Origin: Geothrix sp. PMB-07
GTDB taxonomy: Bacteria; Acidobacteriota; Holophagae; Holophagales; Holophagaceae
DNA: 64,000 nucleotides
Direction of reading: 5' to 3'
NCBI RefSeq assembly: GCF_030758935.1
Contig: NZ_CP132333.1
Location: 2,170,992 to 2,234,991, forward strand
The notes beneath the pieces are model-generated. The model was not told where the DNA came from. It was given only the letters and a program-made list of their open reading frames with translations, and made no database searches. Both the position numbers and the translations under genes were made by a program. Of this stretch, positions 42,345-51,208 are shown piece after piece (position 1 is the stretch's first letter; every line of letters starts with the position of its first letter).

Positions 42345-43570
42345 ATCGTTCCCGCCGCGAATCCCGTGCTGAAGGCCGCCTGCAGGTTGTAGCCACCCAC
42401 GGGGCCATCGATGTCCAGCAGCTCGCCGCAGACGCGCAGGTTATCCCAGCTCCGCAGCGCCATGGTGCGGGGATCCACCGCGCTCAGGGTCACGCCTCCC
42501 GCGGCCACTTCTCCTCGGGCCAGCGGCACGGCCTGAGGCTCACCCAAGGGCAAGGCGGTCACGAGAGCCACCAAGCTCCTGCGCGCATCTTTGGGCAGAT
42601 CCTTCAGCATCTGGGCGCGACTCAGCGCTTGCGCCTGAAGCAGCGGCTCCACCAGCCGCTCCGGCAAGTGGCGCGAGAGCCAGGTGGCCGCCAGCAGCCG
42701 GGGATTGGAGCGCTGCTCCGCCTGCAGGGCGGCATCCACCTGTTCGGGCAGCTCCGGCACCGAGGCGTAGGTGAGCCAAGCGGCGCCCGCGCGGCGAGCC
42801 CGTTCCGTGGTTTGGCTCAACTCCAACGCCGCAGGGCCGCTGATGCCGGCCTTGGTGAAGACGATGTCGCCCGCGAAGCTGGCGAGACGCCGGCCTTCCG
42901 CCCCGGCACTGAGGCGCAGCTCGCCCTCCCGCAGCGCCACCCCTTCCCAGTCCGGGCGGGGCCGCTGCAGGGGGAGGGGCGCCAGGGCCGGGAACCAGGG
43001 CTCCACTGGCACCTGCAGCCCCTTGAGCCAGCCCAACACCTCGCCCCGGGTGCCGGTTTCGGGGTAGCTGGCCCCGCCCGTGGCGAGGATGAAAACATCC
43101 GAATGGAGACGCTCCCCCTCCAGCAGCAGACCTTCGAAACGAGGCGCCCGTCCCAGCAGCCCCGTCACGCGGGCGCCCGTCCGCACCCGCACGCCGACCC
43201 GTTGCACCAGGGCCTCGAAGGCCGCGACCACGGCACCGGCGCTGCCGGGGCGATCCAGGGGAAAGACGCGGCCGTTGTCGCGCGTGTAGGTTTCAACCCC
43301 TTCGCGGCGCAGCAACTCCAGCACGGCGCCGTTGTCGAAGGCATGCAGCGAGGGCCGGAGGAAGCGGGCCTGTTCCTTGGGGAAGGCCGCCAGCAGTTCC
43401 TTGAGAGGGCCGTCGTGGGTGATGTTGCACTTGCCGCCCCCGCTGATGCGCAGCTTCACGCCCAGGCGGCCATTGGCTTCCAGCAGTTGCACGGAATGGC
43501 CCAGGGAAGCCGCCCGCCAGGCCGCCACCAGCCCTGCCGCACCGCCGCCGACCACCACCACGTTCGCCAT
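42341..43570 (-). CDS. HI0933/YhiN-family flavoprotein (BaiN-like)
   Basis: The 409-residue protein is an FAD-dependent oxidoreductase of the HI0933 family. It has the dinucleotide motif VVVVGGGAAGLVAAWRAASL, the family block KLRISGGGKCNITHDG, FILATGGASYPETGTRGEVL and the C-terminal AGGVTLSAVDPRTMALRS and VGGYNLQAAFSTGFAAG. The reaction in most members is unknown. Its stop overlaps the stop of the convergent GAPDH gene by 4 bp. It starts at ATG 43570. Confidence 0.93.
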   Translation of the reverse strand: MANVVVVGGGAAGLVAAWRAASLGHSVQLLEANGRLGVKLRISGGGKCNITHDGPLKELLAAFPKEQARFLRPSLHAFDNGAVLELLRREGVETYTRDNGRVFPLDRPGSAGAVVAAFEALVQRVGVRVRTGARVTGLLGRAPRFEGLLLEGERLHSDVFILATGGASYPETGTRGEVLGWLKGLQVPVEPWFPALAPLPLQRPRPDWEGVALREGELRLSAGAEGRRLASFAGDIVFTKAGISGPAALELSQTTERARRAGAAWLTYASVPELPEQVDAALQAEQRSNPRLLAATWLSRHLPERLVEPLLQAQALSRAQMLKDLPKDARRSLVALVTALPLGEPQAVPLARGEVAAGGVTLSAVDPRTMALRSWDNLRVCGELLDIDGPVGGYNLQAAFSTGFAAGTI

Positions 43571-43644
43571 GCTTCCATCATGGCCGAGGCCGGGCCCATT
43601 GCCGGAAGCATCGAGACGACGCTGGAAGGGGAAGGTCCTGGCCG

Positions 43645-45105
43645 CTACTGGAAGATGCCCTTGAAGAACTTCTTGATTTTTCCATCCCGCGGACCGGCCT
43701 TCTTGCCTCGAAGTTTCTGAAGCTGGATGGGGTCGGGCAAGGGCTTGCGGCGCTCCGGGATGACGCTCCAGGGTTCGTGGCCCTCGAGGGTGAGGCGGAG
43801 CTGGTGGGCGCCCTCACCCGGAACCTGCACGGACAGCGGCGTGCGGCCCTTCGCTTCCCCGTCGAGGGCCACCTCGGCGCCGGGGGGTTCGCTGGCCACG
43901 GCGACCTCGAAGGGAGCGGGCAGAAGGCGGAGCGACAGGGCCCGATCCTCCGCCTTGAGGCGCACCTCCAACGGCAGGTGGTCGGGCTTCTCCAGACGCA
44001 GGACATCCACCTTGCCCTTCACCACCACCTGACGCAGCGGCGTGCGCCCGAGCGGCGTGCCGTCGAGATAGACCTCGGCGCCCCCGGGACGGGAGTCGAT
44101 GGACAGCACGCGGCTCGGGGCCGGACGGAAGAAGGCCACCAGGCCGATGAGAACCGCCCCCAGCGCGCCTGCGGCCCAGTACCAAGGAAACCGGCGGATC
44201 GAGGAGGCCGGGCGGGGAGGCCGTTCCAGCCGGAGGGTTCCCGTGAGCTTCACCTGCGCCGGGGACTCCAGGTGGGCCATGCAACTGCGGCGGAACCCAG
44301 CCTCCAGGGGCAGGGCCTCCATCAGTGCCTGGAGAAAGGCCTGGAGATCCGGGAACCGCCTCGAGGGGTCCTTGCCCAGGGCCCGGCTGAAGACAGCCCG
44401 CAGGCCGGACGCCATGTCCTCAGGAAAGACGGGCTCCTCGCGGGCGATGCGGTGCAGCAGCTGGCCCACGCTGTCTCCCCCGAAGGGCAGCTGCCCAGTG
44501 AGCAGCTCAAAGGCCGTGACAGTGAAGGACCAGCGGTCTGTGGCCGCATCGGCCTCTCCGCCGTTCAACGCTTCGGGCGCGGCGTAGGCGAGCGTGCCCA
44601 GGAAGGCGTCACGGTCGGTCAAGCGGCCCTGATCGCCTCTCGCCACGCCGAAATCCATGAGCTTGAGGCGGCCATCGCCCCCCACCATGAGGTTCGCGGG
44701 CTTGATGTCGCGGTGGATGATGCCCAGGGCGTGGACTGCCGCCAGGGCCTCTCCGGCCTGAAGAAGCAGACCAGCCGCCTGGGTCGGCGCGATGGGCCCC
44801 CGCTTGATCACGTCCGACAGGCATTCGCCATCCACATGTTCCATGACCAGGAAGGGGCCGCAGCCCGGCTCTTCGCCCACGTCATACACCGTGACCGCGT
44901 TGGGATGGCTCAAACGGGCGGAAATCTCCGCCTCCCGCTTGAAGCGTTCCAGCACCTCCGCGCTGCCGGTGCCCTCTCTCACGACCTTGATGGCCAGGGG
45001 ACGCTTGAGCAGGGGGTCCTCCGCCAGGTACACCGTCCCCATCGTCCCTGCGCCGAGGGTGCCGAGGACCTTGTAGCGGCCGATGGTGGAAGGATCCAGG
45101 TTCAT
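43645..45105 (-). CDS. Ser/Thr protein kinase with C-terminal PEGA domains
   Basis: The 486-residue protein has a Hanks-type kinase domain: glycine loop LGAGTMGTVYLAED (about residues 17-30), the ATP lysine in LAIKVVRE, IIHRDIKPANLMVG (about 128-141), LMDFGVARGD, and APEALNGGEADAATD. A single membrane helix (WYWAAGALGAVLIGLVAFF) separates it from two PEGA repeats outside the cytoplasm (SIDSRPGGAEVYLDGTPLGR; VASEPPGAEVALDGEAKGR). The tail is basic (KIKKFFKGIFQ). It would sense an envelope signal and phosphorylate cytoplasmic targets. ATG 45105 with AAAGAAG upstream was preferred over ATG 45120. It is divergent from lipB. Confidence 0.94.
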   Translation of the reverse strand: MNLDPSTIGRYKVLGTLGAGTMGTVYLAEDPLLKRPLAIKVVREGTGSAEVLERFKREAEISARLSHPNAVTVYDVGEEPGCGPFLVMEHVDGECLSDVIKRGPIAPTQAAGLLLQAGEALAAVHALGIIHRDIKPANLMVGGDGRLKLMDFGVARGDQGRLTDRDAFLGTLAYAAPEALNGGEADAATDRWSFTVTAFELLTGQLPFGGDSVGQLLHRIAREEPVFPEDMASGLRAVFSRALGKDPSRRFPDLQAFLQALMEALPLEAGFRRSCMAHLESPAQVKLTGTLRLERPPRPASSIRRFPWYWAAGALGAVLIGLVAFFRPAPSRVLSIDSRPGGAEVYLDGTPLGRTPLRQVVVKGKVDVLRLEKPDHLPLEVRLKAEDRALSLRLLPAPFEVAVASEPPGAEVALDGEAKGRTPLSVQVPGEGAHQLRLTLEGHEPWSVIPERRKPLPDPIQLQKLRGKKAGPRDGKIKKFFKGIFQ

Positions 45106-45200
45106 GGCTTCTTTGATCATGCCAGACGCGGCGCCCGTGTTCAGCCTGGGCCGCGCGTCACGGCAGCCAGGCGCCGCAGCCATCCGGTTAGACTGGAGAC

Positions 45201-46328
45201 ATGTCTGAGATCGGCTTCACTGTCCCCCGCCCTGCCCAGCTCCGCCGTTTCGGCCGGGTGTTCTATCCCGCGGGTCTGCGCCTGCAGAAGGCCCTGGCGG
45301 AATATGTGAATGAGGATGGGCGCCCGGACCAGCTCGTGATCCTGGAGCACGATCCCGTCTTCACCTTGGGCCGCAACGCCACCCCCGCCGACATCCACAT
45401 GAGCGATGATTTCCTGAAGGCTCAGGGCGTGAGCGTCCACCGCACAGACCGGGGCGGTGAGGTGACCTATCACGGCCCTGGCCAGATTGTGGCCTATCCC
45501 ATCTGCAACCTGCGCGGCGGTCGTGAGGATGTGGGCCGCCTGGTGCGTGGACTGGAAGAGGCCATGATCCGCACGGCGAAGGATTTTGGCATCACCGCCG
45601 ACCGTCTCAAAGGCGCGCCGGGCATCTGGGTGGAAACACCTCGAGGTCCCGAGAAACTGGGCGCCATCGGCCTCCACCTCAGCCGCTGGATCAGCACCCA
45701 TGGCATCGCGTTCAATGTGAACCCGAATCTGAACCACTTCAAATGGATCACACCCTGCGGTTTCACAGACAAAGGCGTGTGCAGCCTGGCCTCCCTGCTG
45801 GGCGACGCCGCGCCCACCTGGCAGGAAGCCGCAGATCGGCTGCAGGCGCACCTCATCGATTGCCTGGCCCTCGACCTTCAACCCGCGCGGGAACCCAGTC
45901 GCAGCGTGTCCGCCCTCACCTGGCGCCAGGGCGCCACGGAGCCTGAGATTCTCATGATGCTGCGGGTGCCGGAGCACGGCCTCTGGTGGCAGAGCGTCAC
46001 CGGGATGATGGAGCCCGGCGAACAGCCCGAACAAACGGCCCACCGCGAAGTGATGGAGGAAACCGGCCTGGTCGGGCAGCTGTGCCCCCTGGGCCTCGCC
46101 CACAGTTTCTGGGTGGATCCCGCCATCGTCCGGTTTCCGGATGCGGAACCGCGCTTCAACACCGAGACTTGTTTCGCCATGGAGGTGGCCCCCGAGGCCC
46201 AGGTGCGTCTCGAGCCTTCTGAGCACAGCGAGTACCTGTGGTGCGGCCTGGAGGAGGCCCAGGAGCGCATGAAGTGGGAGGGTTCCAAGGCCGCCGTCGG
46301 CCTGCTTCGGCAGCAGCTGGGACGCTGA
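45201..46328 (+). CDS. lipB: octanoyltransferase LipB fused to a Nudix hydrolase
   Basis: Residues 1 to about 225 are LipB, which moves octanoyl groups from ACP to lipoyl domains. Signatures are TDRGGEVTYHGPGQ, the catalytic Lys152 in KLGAIGLHLS and Cys186 in WITPCGFTDKG. Residues from about 233 form a complete Nudix domain. Its Nudix box (268-290) fits GX5EX7REUXEEXGU exactly, with MEPGE and HREVMEETGL. WWQSVTG before the box and FNTETCFAMEV after it resemble NudB, the dihydroneopterin-triphosphate pyrophosphatase of folate synthesis. No stop or frameshift separates the halves. The substrate of the Nudix half is an inference. Confidence 0.93.
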   Translation: MSEIGFTVPRPAQLRRFGRVFYPAGLRLQKALAEYVNEDGRPDQLVILEHDPVFTLGRNATPADIHMSDDFLKAQGVSVHRTDRGGEVTYHGPGQIVAYPICNLRGGREDVGRLVRGLEEAMIRTAKDFGITADRLKGAPGIWVETPRGPEKLGAIGLHLSRWISTHGIAFNVNPNLNHFKWITPCGFTDKGVCSLASLLGDAAPTWQEAADRLQAHLIDCLALDLQPAREPSRSVSALTWRQGATEPEILMMLRVPEHGLWWQSVTGMMEPGEQPEQTAHREVMEETGLVGQLCPLGLAHSFWVDPAIVRFPDAEPRFNTETCFAMEVAPEAQVRLEPSEHSEYLWCGLEEAQERMKWEGSKAAVGLLRQQLGR

Positions 46329-46390
46329 CTTCCCACCCGATGGAGACTCACGGTGAAACCGGCCTGAACCGATGCGGTTCTGAGACCGCC

Positions 46391-48139
46391 ATGCCTTCTC
46401 CCGAAGCCCAGCCCTCGCCCACCCTGCTCGGCCCATGGCCGAAGCACATCCTGTGGGTGGTGGCGGGGTATCTGGCCCTCGGCGCCGGGTCCTTCCTGCT
46501 GGCCCCCCACGCGCGCAGCCTGGGCCTGAACCTGCTCAACACCCTCGCCTTCTTCCAGGCGAGCGCCCAGGCCCTCGGCCGGGCCCGCCGCGAGCCCATG
46601 GCGCGCCGCGGTTGGCAGGTGCTCAGCGCCGGGTTGTTCGCCCAGTCCGTCAATCAGGCTTGGGCCACGATCCACATGATGCGGCTCGGAAACCCGCCCC
46701 CCTTCCCCTCTTGGGCGGACCTGTTTTCGCTGCTCTCCCTCACGCTCATCGCCTCGGCGCTGCTCGCCTGGCCCCTGGCCTCCGCTTCAGGTTCCGAGCG
46801 CTTACGGAAGGGCATGGATGGCCTGGGGGCGGCCATGTCGGCGTTTTTCATCGGCTGGTACTTCGCCTTGGGGCCCCTGTTCAGAAGGCCAGAGACCTTG
46901 CCCCTCGACCGCTGGACCATGGCCTCCTTCTTCATCGGCAACGCCACGATCCTCGGCACCTGCGCCTACCTGGGTGCGCGCCGAGCCTCTCGCTTTCGGG
47001 GGCCCCTGGGCTGGATCACGCTGGGATTCACCATCTCGCTGCTTCAAATCGTCTTCCAGGTGCCGCTGGCCCTGGTGGGCCAGTACCGCTTGGGTGATCC
47101 CCTCGACCTGATGGTGCTGCTGGCGGCCGTCTTCATGCTGCTGGCCCCCCTCGCGCCGGTGGCCCTGGAGCCAGGTCCGCCGCCGGGCGAAGAGATCCAG
47201 GATCGCTCCCCGGTGGCCCTGATCCTGCCCATGCTGCCCGCAGCCACGGCCCTGGCCTTCGTCCTGGCCTCCCTGGTCTGGGCTCCCGCCCGTCTGGACA
47301 CCCCCGTGCTCGCCATGGCGACCCTCATGGCGGGCCTGGGGCTCTTCCGTGGCCTGCTGGCCCTCAGGGACCTTCAGCGCCTTTCCGCCAGCCTGGAGAC
47401 CCGCGTGGGGGAACGCACCCGGGATCTCGAGATCATGCAGGAAGCCATGCTCCGAACGGAGCGTATGAATGCCATGGCGGTACTCGGTGCCGGTATGGCC
47501 CATGATCTCAACAATGCGCTTGCCACGGTCAGGGCCTGCGCGGAGTTGGCCCTGACGCGCCTCGAAGAGGGACGTCCGCCGGCAGCCAAGGACCTGGACC
47601 ACATCCTGGTGGCGGCGGATCAATCAGCCGCCCTCACGCGGCGACTCATGATGTACGGCCGAGTGGAAGACGACCAGGCCAGCCACCTGTGCCTGCGGGA
47701 TGAACTCGCGCACATGGAGACCATCCTCAGAATGCTCATTGGCCGACACATCAGCCTCCGCCTTGAGCTGGGCGGATCCCCCATGCCCATCCTGGGATCC
47801 CGCTCCCAGATCGAGCAGATCTTCGTGAACCTCGTGGCCAATGCCCGGGATGCCATGCCGCAGGGCGGAACCATCACGCTGCGCCTCTCGCGGGCTATCT
47901 CCAGGGGGAAACCCCTGGCGAGGGTGGAGGTCCAGGACACCGGCATGGGCATGACGCCGGAAGTCCAGGCCCAGATCTTCAACCCCTTCTTCACCACCAA
48001 AGGCCCGGGTCGCGGCACGGGCCTGGGGCTCGCCTCGGTACGCCAGCTGATGCAGGAACTGGGCGGCAGTCTCTCCGTGGCCTCCCAACCGGGCACGGGC
48101 ACCACCTTCATGCTGCGCCTTCCCCTCGTGGAAGGTTGA
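46391..48139 (+). CDS. membrane-bound sensor histidine kinase
   Basis: The 582-residue protein has about eight or nine hydrophobic helices in residues 15-330, a helical linker, and a kinase core. The phosphoacceptor is His371 in GAGMAHDLNNALATV. The ATPase domain has the N box IFVNLVANARDAMPQGG, the G1 box VQDTGMGMTPEV, and GRGTGLGLASVRQLM. No periplasmic sensor domain is evident, so the membrane part may sense directly. No response regulator gene is adjacent. ATG 46391 is chosen for its upstream GAGA; ATG 46340 is an in-frame alternative. Confidence 0.9.
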   Translation: MPSPEAQPSPTLLGPWPKHILWVVAGYLALGAGSFLLAPHARSLGLNLLNTLAFFQASAQALGRARREPMARRGWQVLSAGLFAQSVNQAWATIHMMRLGNPPPFPSWADLFSLLSLTLIASALLAWPLASASGSERLRKGMDGLGAAMSAFFIGWYFALGPLFRRPETLPLDRWTMASFFIGNATILGTCAYLGARRASRFRGPLGWITLGFTISLLQIVFQVPLALVGQYRLGDPLDLMVLLAAVFMLLAPLAPVALEPGPPPGEEIQDRSPVALILPMLPAATALAFVLASLVWAPARLDTPVLAMATLMAGLGLFRGLLALRDLQRLSASLETRVGERTRDLEIMQEAMLRTERMNAMAVLGAGMAHDLNNALATVRACAELALTRLEEGRPPAAKDLDHILVAADQSAALTRRLMMYGRVEDDQASHLCLRDELAHMETILRMLIGRHISLRLELGGSPMPILGSRSQIEQIFVNLVANARDAMPQGGTITLRLSRAISRGKPLARVEVQDTGMGMTPEVQAQIFNPFFTTKGPGRGTGLGLASVRQLMQELGGSLSVASQPGTGTTFMLRLPLVEG

Positions 48140-48309
48140 GTCCCCGACCGGAACCAGCGCTCCGGGCGCAATGGCCAGTCAACGGCGTGAAAGGCCTGTC
48201 AGAACAGCAGTCGTCTGTGTTTGCGGTCTGCACTTCGAGGCAGCCCCTGGCTCACCCAACCAGCGTTTGCCCGCGCCCTTGATAATCTGAGGCAAACCCC
48301 GGAGAAGCC

Positions 48310-49449
48310 ATGTTCCCCCAGTTCACTGAGGATCAATCCGCCGTGCGGGAAGCGGCCCGCGATTTCGCCCTGGCGGAAATCGAACCTGGCGCCGCAGCCC
48401 GTGATGCCAGCGGTGAATTTCCTTCAGAGATCATGAAGGAGCTGGGCGAGATGGGTTTCCTGGGCATGACCGTGCCCGAATCCTATGGCGGCGCTGGCGT
48501 GGATTTCCTCAGCTACATTCTCGCCCTGGAACAGATCGCCTACGCCGACGCCTCCGTGGCGGTGACCATGAGCGTCAACAACTCCGTGGCCTGCGCGCCC
48601 ATCCTGGCCTTCGGCACCGAGGGCCAGAAACAGAAGTATCTCAAGCCCCTGGCCAGCGGCGAGGTGCTGGGCGGCTTCATGCTCACAGAGCCCGATGCAG
48701 GCTCCGACGCTGCGGCCCTGAAGACCCGCGCCACCAAGGTGGAAGGCGGCTGGCGGTTGAACGGCGCCAAGGCCTGGATCACCAACGGGGGCGTGGGGCG
48801 CTACTTCGTCACCATGGCCCGTACCGACCCCGACAAAGGCAAGAAGGGGATCAGCGCCTTCATCCTGGATGCGCAACAACCCGGCGTTGTCGTGGGCCGG
48901 GCCGAAGAAAAGATGGGCCTGCGTTCCAGCAAGACGGTGATGGTGGCCCTGGAGGATGCCTTTGTGCCTGAGGATGCCCTGCTGGGCAAGCTCGGAGATG
49001 GCCTGAAGGTGGCCTTCGGCGGGCTGGACGGTGGACGCATCGGCATCGCCGCCCAGGCCCTGGGCATCGCCCAGCGGGCCATGGACGAGAGCGTGGCCTA
49101 CGCCAAGGCCCGCAGTTCCTTTGGCAAGCCCATCGGCGAACACCAGATGATCCAGACCTACCTGGCCGAGATGGAGGCGCGCCTGCAGGCTTCCCGCCTG
49201 CTCGTCTACCGGGCCGCGGCGCTCCGACAGGCGGGGAGGACCTGCACGGTGGAGGCCGCCACCGCCAAGCTCTTCACCACGGAAAGCGCGGTCTGGCTCT
49301 GCGACCGGGCGGTCCAGATCCATGGCGGCTACGGCTACTCGCGGGAATACCTGGTGGAACGGCTCTACCGGGATGTGCGGGTGACCACCATCTACGAGGG
49401 CACCAGCGAGATCCAGCGCATGGTCATCGCCAGGGAGTTGTTGAAGTAA
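48310..49449 (+). CDS. acyl-CoA dehydrogenase (short-chain type)
   Basis: The 379-residue flavoenzyme oxidises acyl-CoA to trans-2-enoyl-CoA. It has the FAD and substrate segments FMLTEPDAGSDAAALKTRAT and WITNGGVGRYFVTMART, and the catalytic Glu (about residue 363) in IYEGTSEIQRMVIAREL, the position used by short-chain and butyryl-CoA dehydrogenases. AVQIHGGYGYSREYLVERLY is also typical. GGAGAAGCC precedes the ATG. Together with the crotonase at 54.4 kb and the Ptb/Buk proteins it fits C4 or branched acyl-CoA metabolism. No EtfAB genes are in view. Confidence 0.95.
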   Translation: MFPQFTEDQSAVREAARDFALAEIEPGAAARDASGEFPSEIMKELGEMGFLGMTVPESYGGAGVDFLSYILALEQIAYADASVAVTMSVNNSVACAPILAFGTEGQKQKYLKPLASGEVLGGFMLTEPDAGSDAAALKTRATKVEGGWRLNGAKAWITNGGVGRYFVTMARTDPDKGKKGISAFILDAQQPGVVVGRAEEKMGLRSSKTVMVALEDAFVPEDALLGKLGDGLKVAFGGLDGGRIGIAAQALGIAQRAMDESVAYAKARSSFGKPIGEHQMIQTYLAEMEARLQASRLLVYRAAALRQAGRTCTVEAATAKLFTTESAVWLCDRAVQIHGGYGYSREYLVERLYRDVRVTTIYEGTSEIQRMVIARELLK

Positions 49450-49595
49450 ACATTTTCAACACACGATGAAATGATACTTGCCCTCATCTCGCGAGGGAGA
49501 CATGATGCTTGCTGGGTTAATCTAAACCGGTCCCCGCATTTGTCCGTAGGCAGCCTGTCCGTGTGGCAGCTCTTTTCGATCTTCAAGGAGTGGTG

Positions 49596-51110
49596 ATGAT
49601 GCGTCTTCCTATCTTCCCGGCCCTGCTGGTGGCCTTCTCCCTGGTGGCCCAGGACGCTCCGAAGGCCCCTGATGCCTCCCAACTCCGGCTGCAGGATGCC
49701 ATCCAGATCGCCCTGAAGAACAACCTCCAGGTGCAGATCTCGCAGCAGACCCGGGAAAGCACCAAGGCGCAGGAACTCCAGAGCCTTGGGGCGTTTGATT
49801 GGACGCTGAACAGCGCCTATGCCATCACACATTCCAAATTCCAGCCGGACGGCCACAGCTTTGATGGCAGCGGCAACCCCATCTTCGGCAACACCATCAC
49901 CGATACCCGCAAGTGGAACGTGGGCGTGTCCAAGCCCACAGAGTGGGGCGGCCTCTTCAATGTCGCCTACACCAACCCGAACTACAGCTCCACCGAGTAC
50001 AACTACGCGGGAAGCCCGACCTTCTCCACGCGCTATCCCTACACCGGAAGCCTTTCCGCCTCCTTCACCCAGAGCCTGCTGAAGGGTTTCGGCCGGGAAG
50101 CCTCCGCCACCAACCTCATCGTGTCGCGCTACGGCGCCCAGGCGGCAGACTACACGTTCCAGCTCGCCATCATCGGCAACGTCGCCGCCACGGAATCGGC
50201 CTACTGGGACGTGGTCTACGCCAAGCGGAACCTGGAAAACAAGCGCCAGGCCCTGGCCCTGGCCCAGCAGCAGCTGAAGGAAAATCAGATCCGCGTGCAG
50301 GTGGGCACGCTGGCTCCCATCGAAGTCACCTCCTCGGAAGCCTCCGTCGCTCAGGCGGAGCAGGACATCATCACGTCCGAAGCGGGACTGCTCAACGCCA
50401 AAGATGCCCTCATCCGCACCCTCTACCCCACCACGGACCGGCCCGCCAACCTTGACACTGTGGACCTCCCCAGCGTGAAGCCCTTGGAGCTGGACGAGGA
50501 GAGCGCCGTCAAGCAGGCCCTGGTCAACCGTCTGGAACTGAAGAGCGCGCAGCTCGACCTGAAGGCCAAGCAGGTGCAGGAATCCGCCGCCAACAACCAC
50601 CTCCTTCCCCAGCTCGACCTGAGCGTGGGCTACAACCTGAACTCCAACGTGCAGAACTCCTGGAGTTCGGTGAACACCGACCTCACCAACCGCAAGGACC
50701 CGGGTTACTCCGTGGGTCTGCAGTTCTCCCTGCCCATCCTGAACCGTGGCGCCAGGGGCAGCCTGGCCATCGCCCGGGCTTCCCGCCGCAGCAGCGAACT
50801 GAACCTCCATGATCAGGAACTGGGTATCGTGCTGCAGGTGCGCACGGCCTACCGAACCCTGGAATCCTCCGCCAAGGGCGTGGCTGCCGCCGAGAAGACC
50901 CGCTACTTCCGCGAGAAGGATCTCGAAGCGGAACAGAAGAAGTTCGAGAACGGCATGAGCACGAACTTCCTGGTGCTTTCCAAGCTCAACGACCTGAACA
51001 CCGCCAAGGGCAATGAACTGCAGGCCCAGATCACCTACGCCAAGGCCGTGACCTCCTTGGATCAGGCGGTGGGCCGCCTTCTGGAGGCCCGCAAGCTGGA
51101 AGTCAAATAA
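49596..51110 (+). CDS. TolC-family outer-membrane protein
   Basis: The 504-residue protein has a signal peptide (MMRLPIFPALLVAFSLVAQ) and the two repeated outer-membrane efflux protein domains: LRLQDAIQIALKNNLQVQIS near the N-terminus, and VKQALVNRLELKSAQLDLKA in the second half. Long helices and beta segments (YNLNSNVQNSW; GYSVGLQFSLPILNRGARGS) complete the fold. It would form a trimeric channel for a tripartite pump or type I system. The partner pump genes are not adjacent. AAGGAG precedes ATG 49596 (or 49599). Confidence 0.93.
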   Translation: MMRLPIFPALLVAFSLVAQDAPKAPDASQLRLQDAIQIALKNNLQVQISQQTRESTKAQELQSLGAFDWTLNSAYAITHSKFQPDGHSFDGSGNPIFGNTITDTRKWNVGVSKPTEWGGLFNVAYTNPNYSSTEYNYAGSPTFSTRYPYTGSLSASFTQSLLKGFGREASATNLIVSRYGAQAADYTFQLAIIGNVAATESAYWDVVYAKRNLENKRQALALAQQQLKENQIRVQVGTLAPIEVTSSEASVAQAEQDIITSEAGLLNAKDALIRTLYPTTDRPANLDTVDLPSVKPLELDEESAVKQALVNRLELKSAQLDLKAKQVQESAANNHLLPQLDLSVGYNLNSNVQNSWSSVNTDLTNRKDPGYSVGLQFSLPILNRGARGSLAIARASRRSSELNLHDQELGIVLQVRTAYRTLESSAKGVAAAEKTRYFREKDLEAEQKKFENGMSTNFLVLSKLNDLNTAKGNELQAQITYAKAVTSLDQAVGRLLEARKLEVK

Positions 51111-51114
51111 TTAT

Positions 51115-51207
51115 CCGGGGGTTCCGCGCTGCGCGCACACCCCCGGGCCCCCGCGCAGAAGCCCGGCACAGCCGGGCTTCTGCTTTCCATCCTCCGGGGG
51201 TTCCGCG
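51115..51207. repeat. 14-bp direct repeat flanking the TolC terminator
   Basis: CCGGGGGTTCCGCG occurs at 51115-51128 and again at 51194-51207, on either side of the terminator hairpin. The region between is GC-rich and without a gene. Confidence 0.5.
51155..51188 (+). terminator. terminator after the TolC-family gene
   Basis: A perfect 13-bp stem (GCAGAAGCCCGGC / GCCGGGCTTCTGC) with a 3-nt ACA loop is followed by TTTCC. It may also serve the convergent S9 peptidase gene. Confidence 0.8.
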
Positions 51208-51208
51208 G

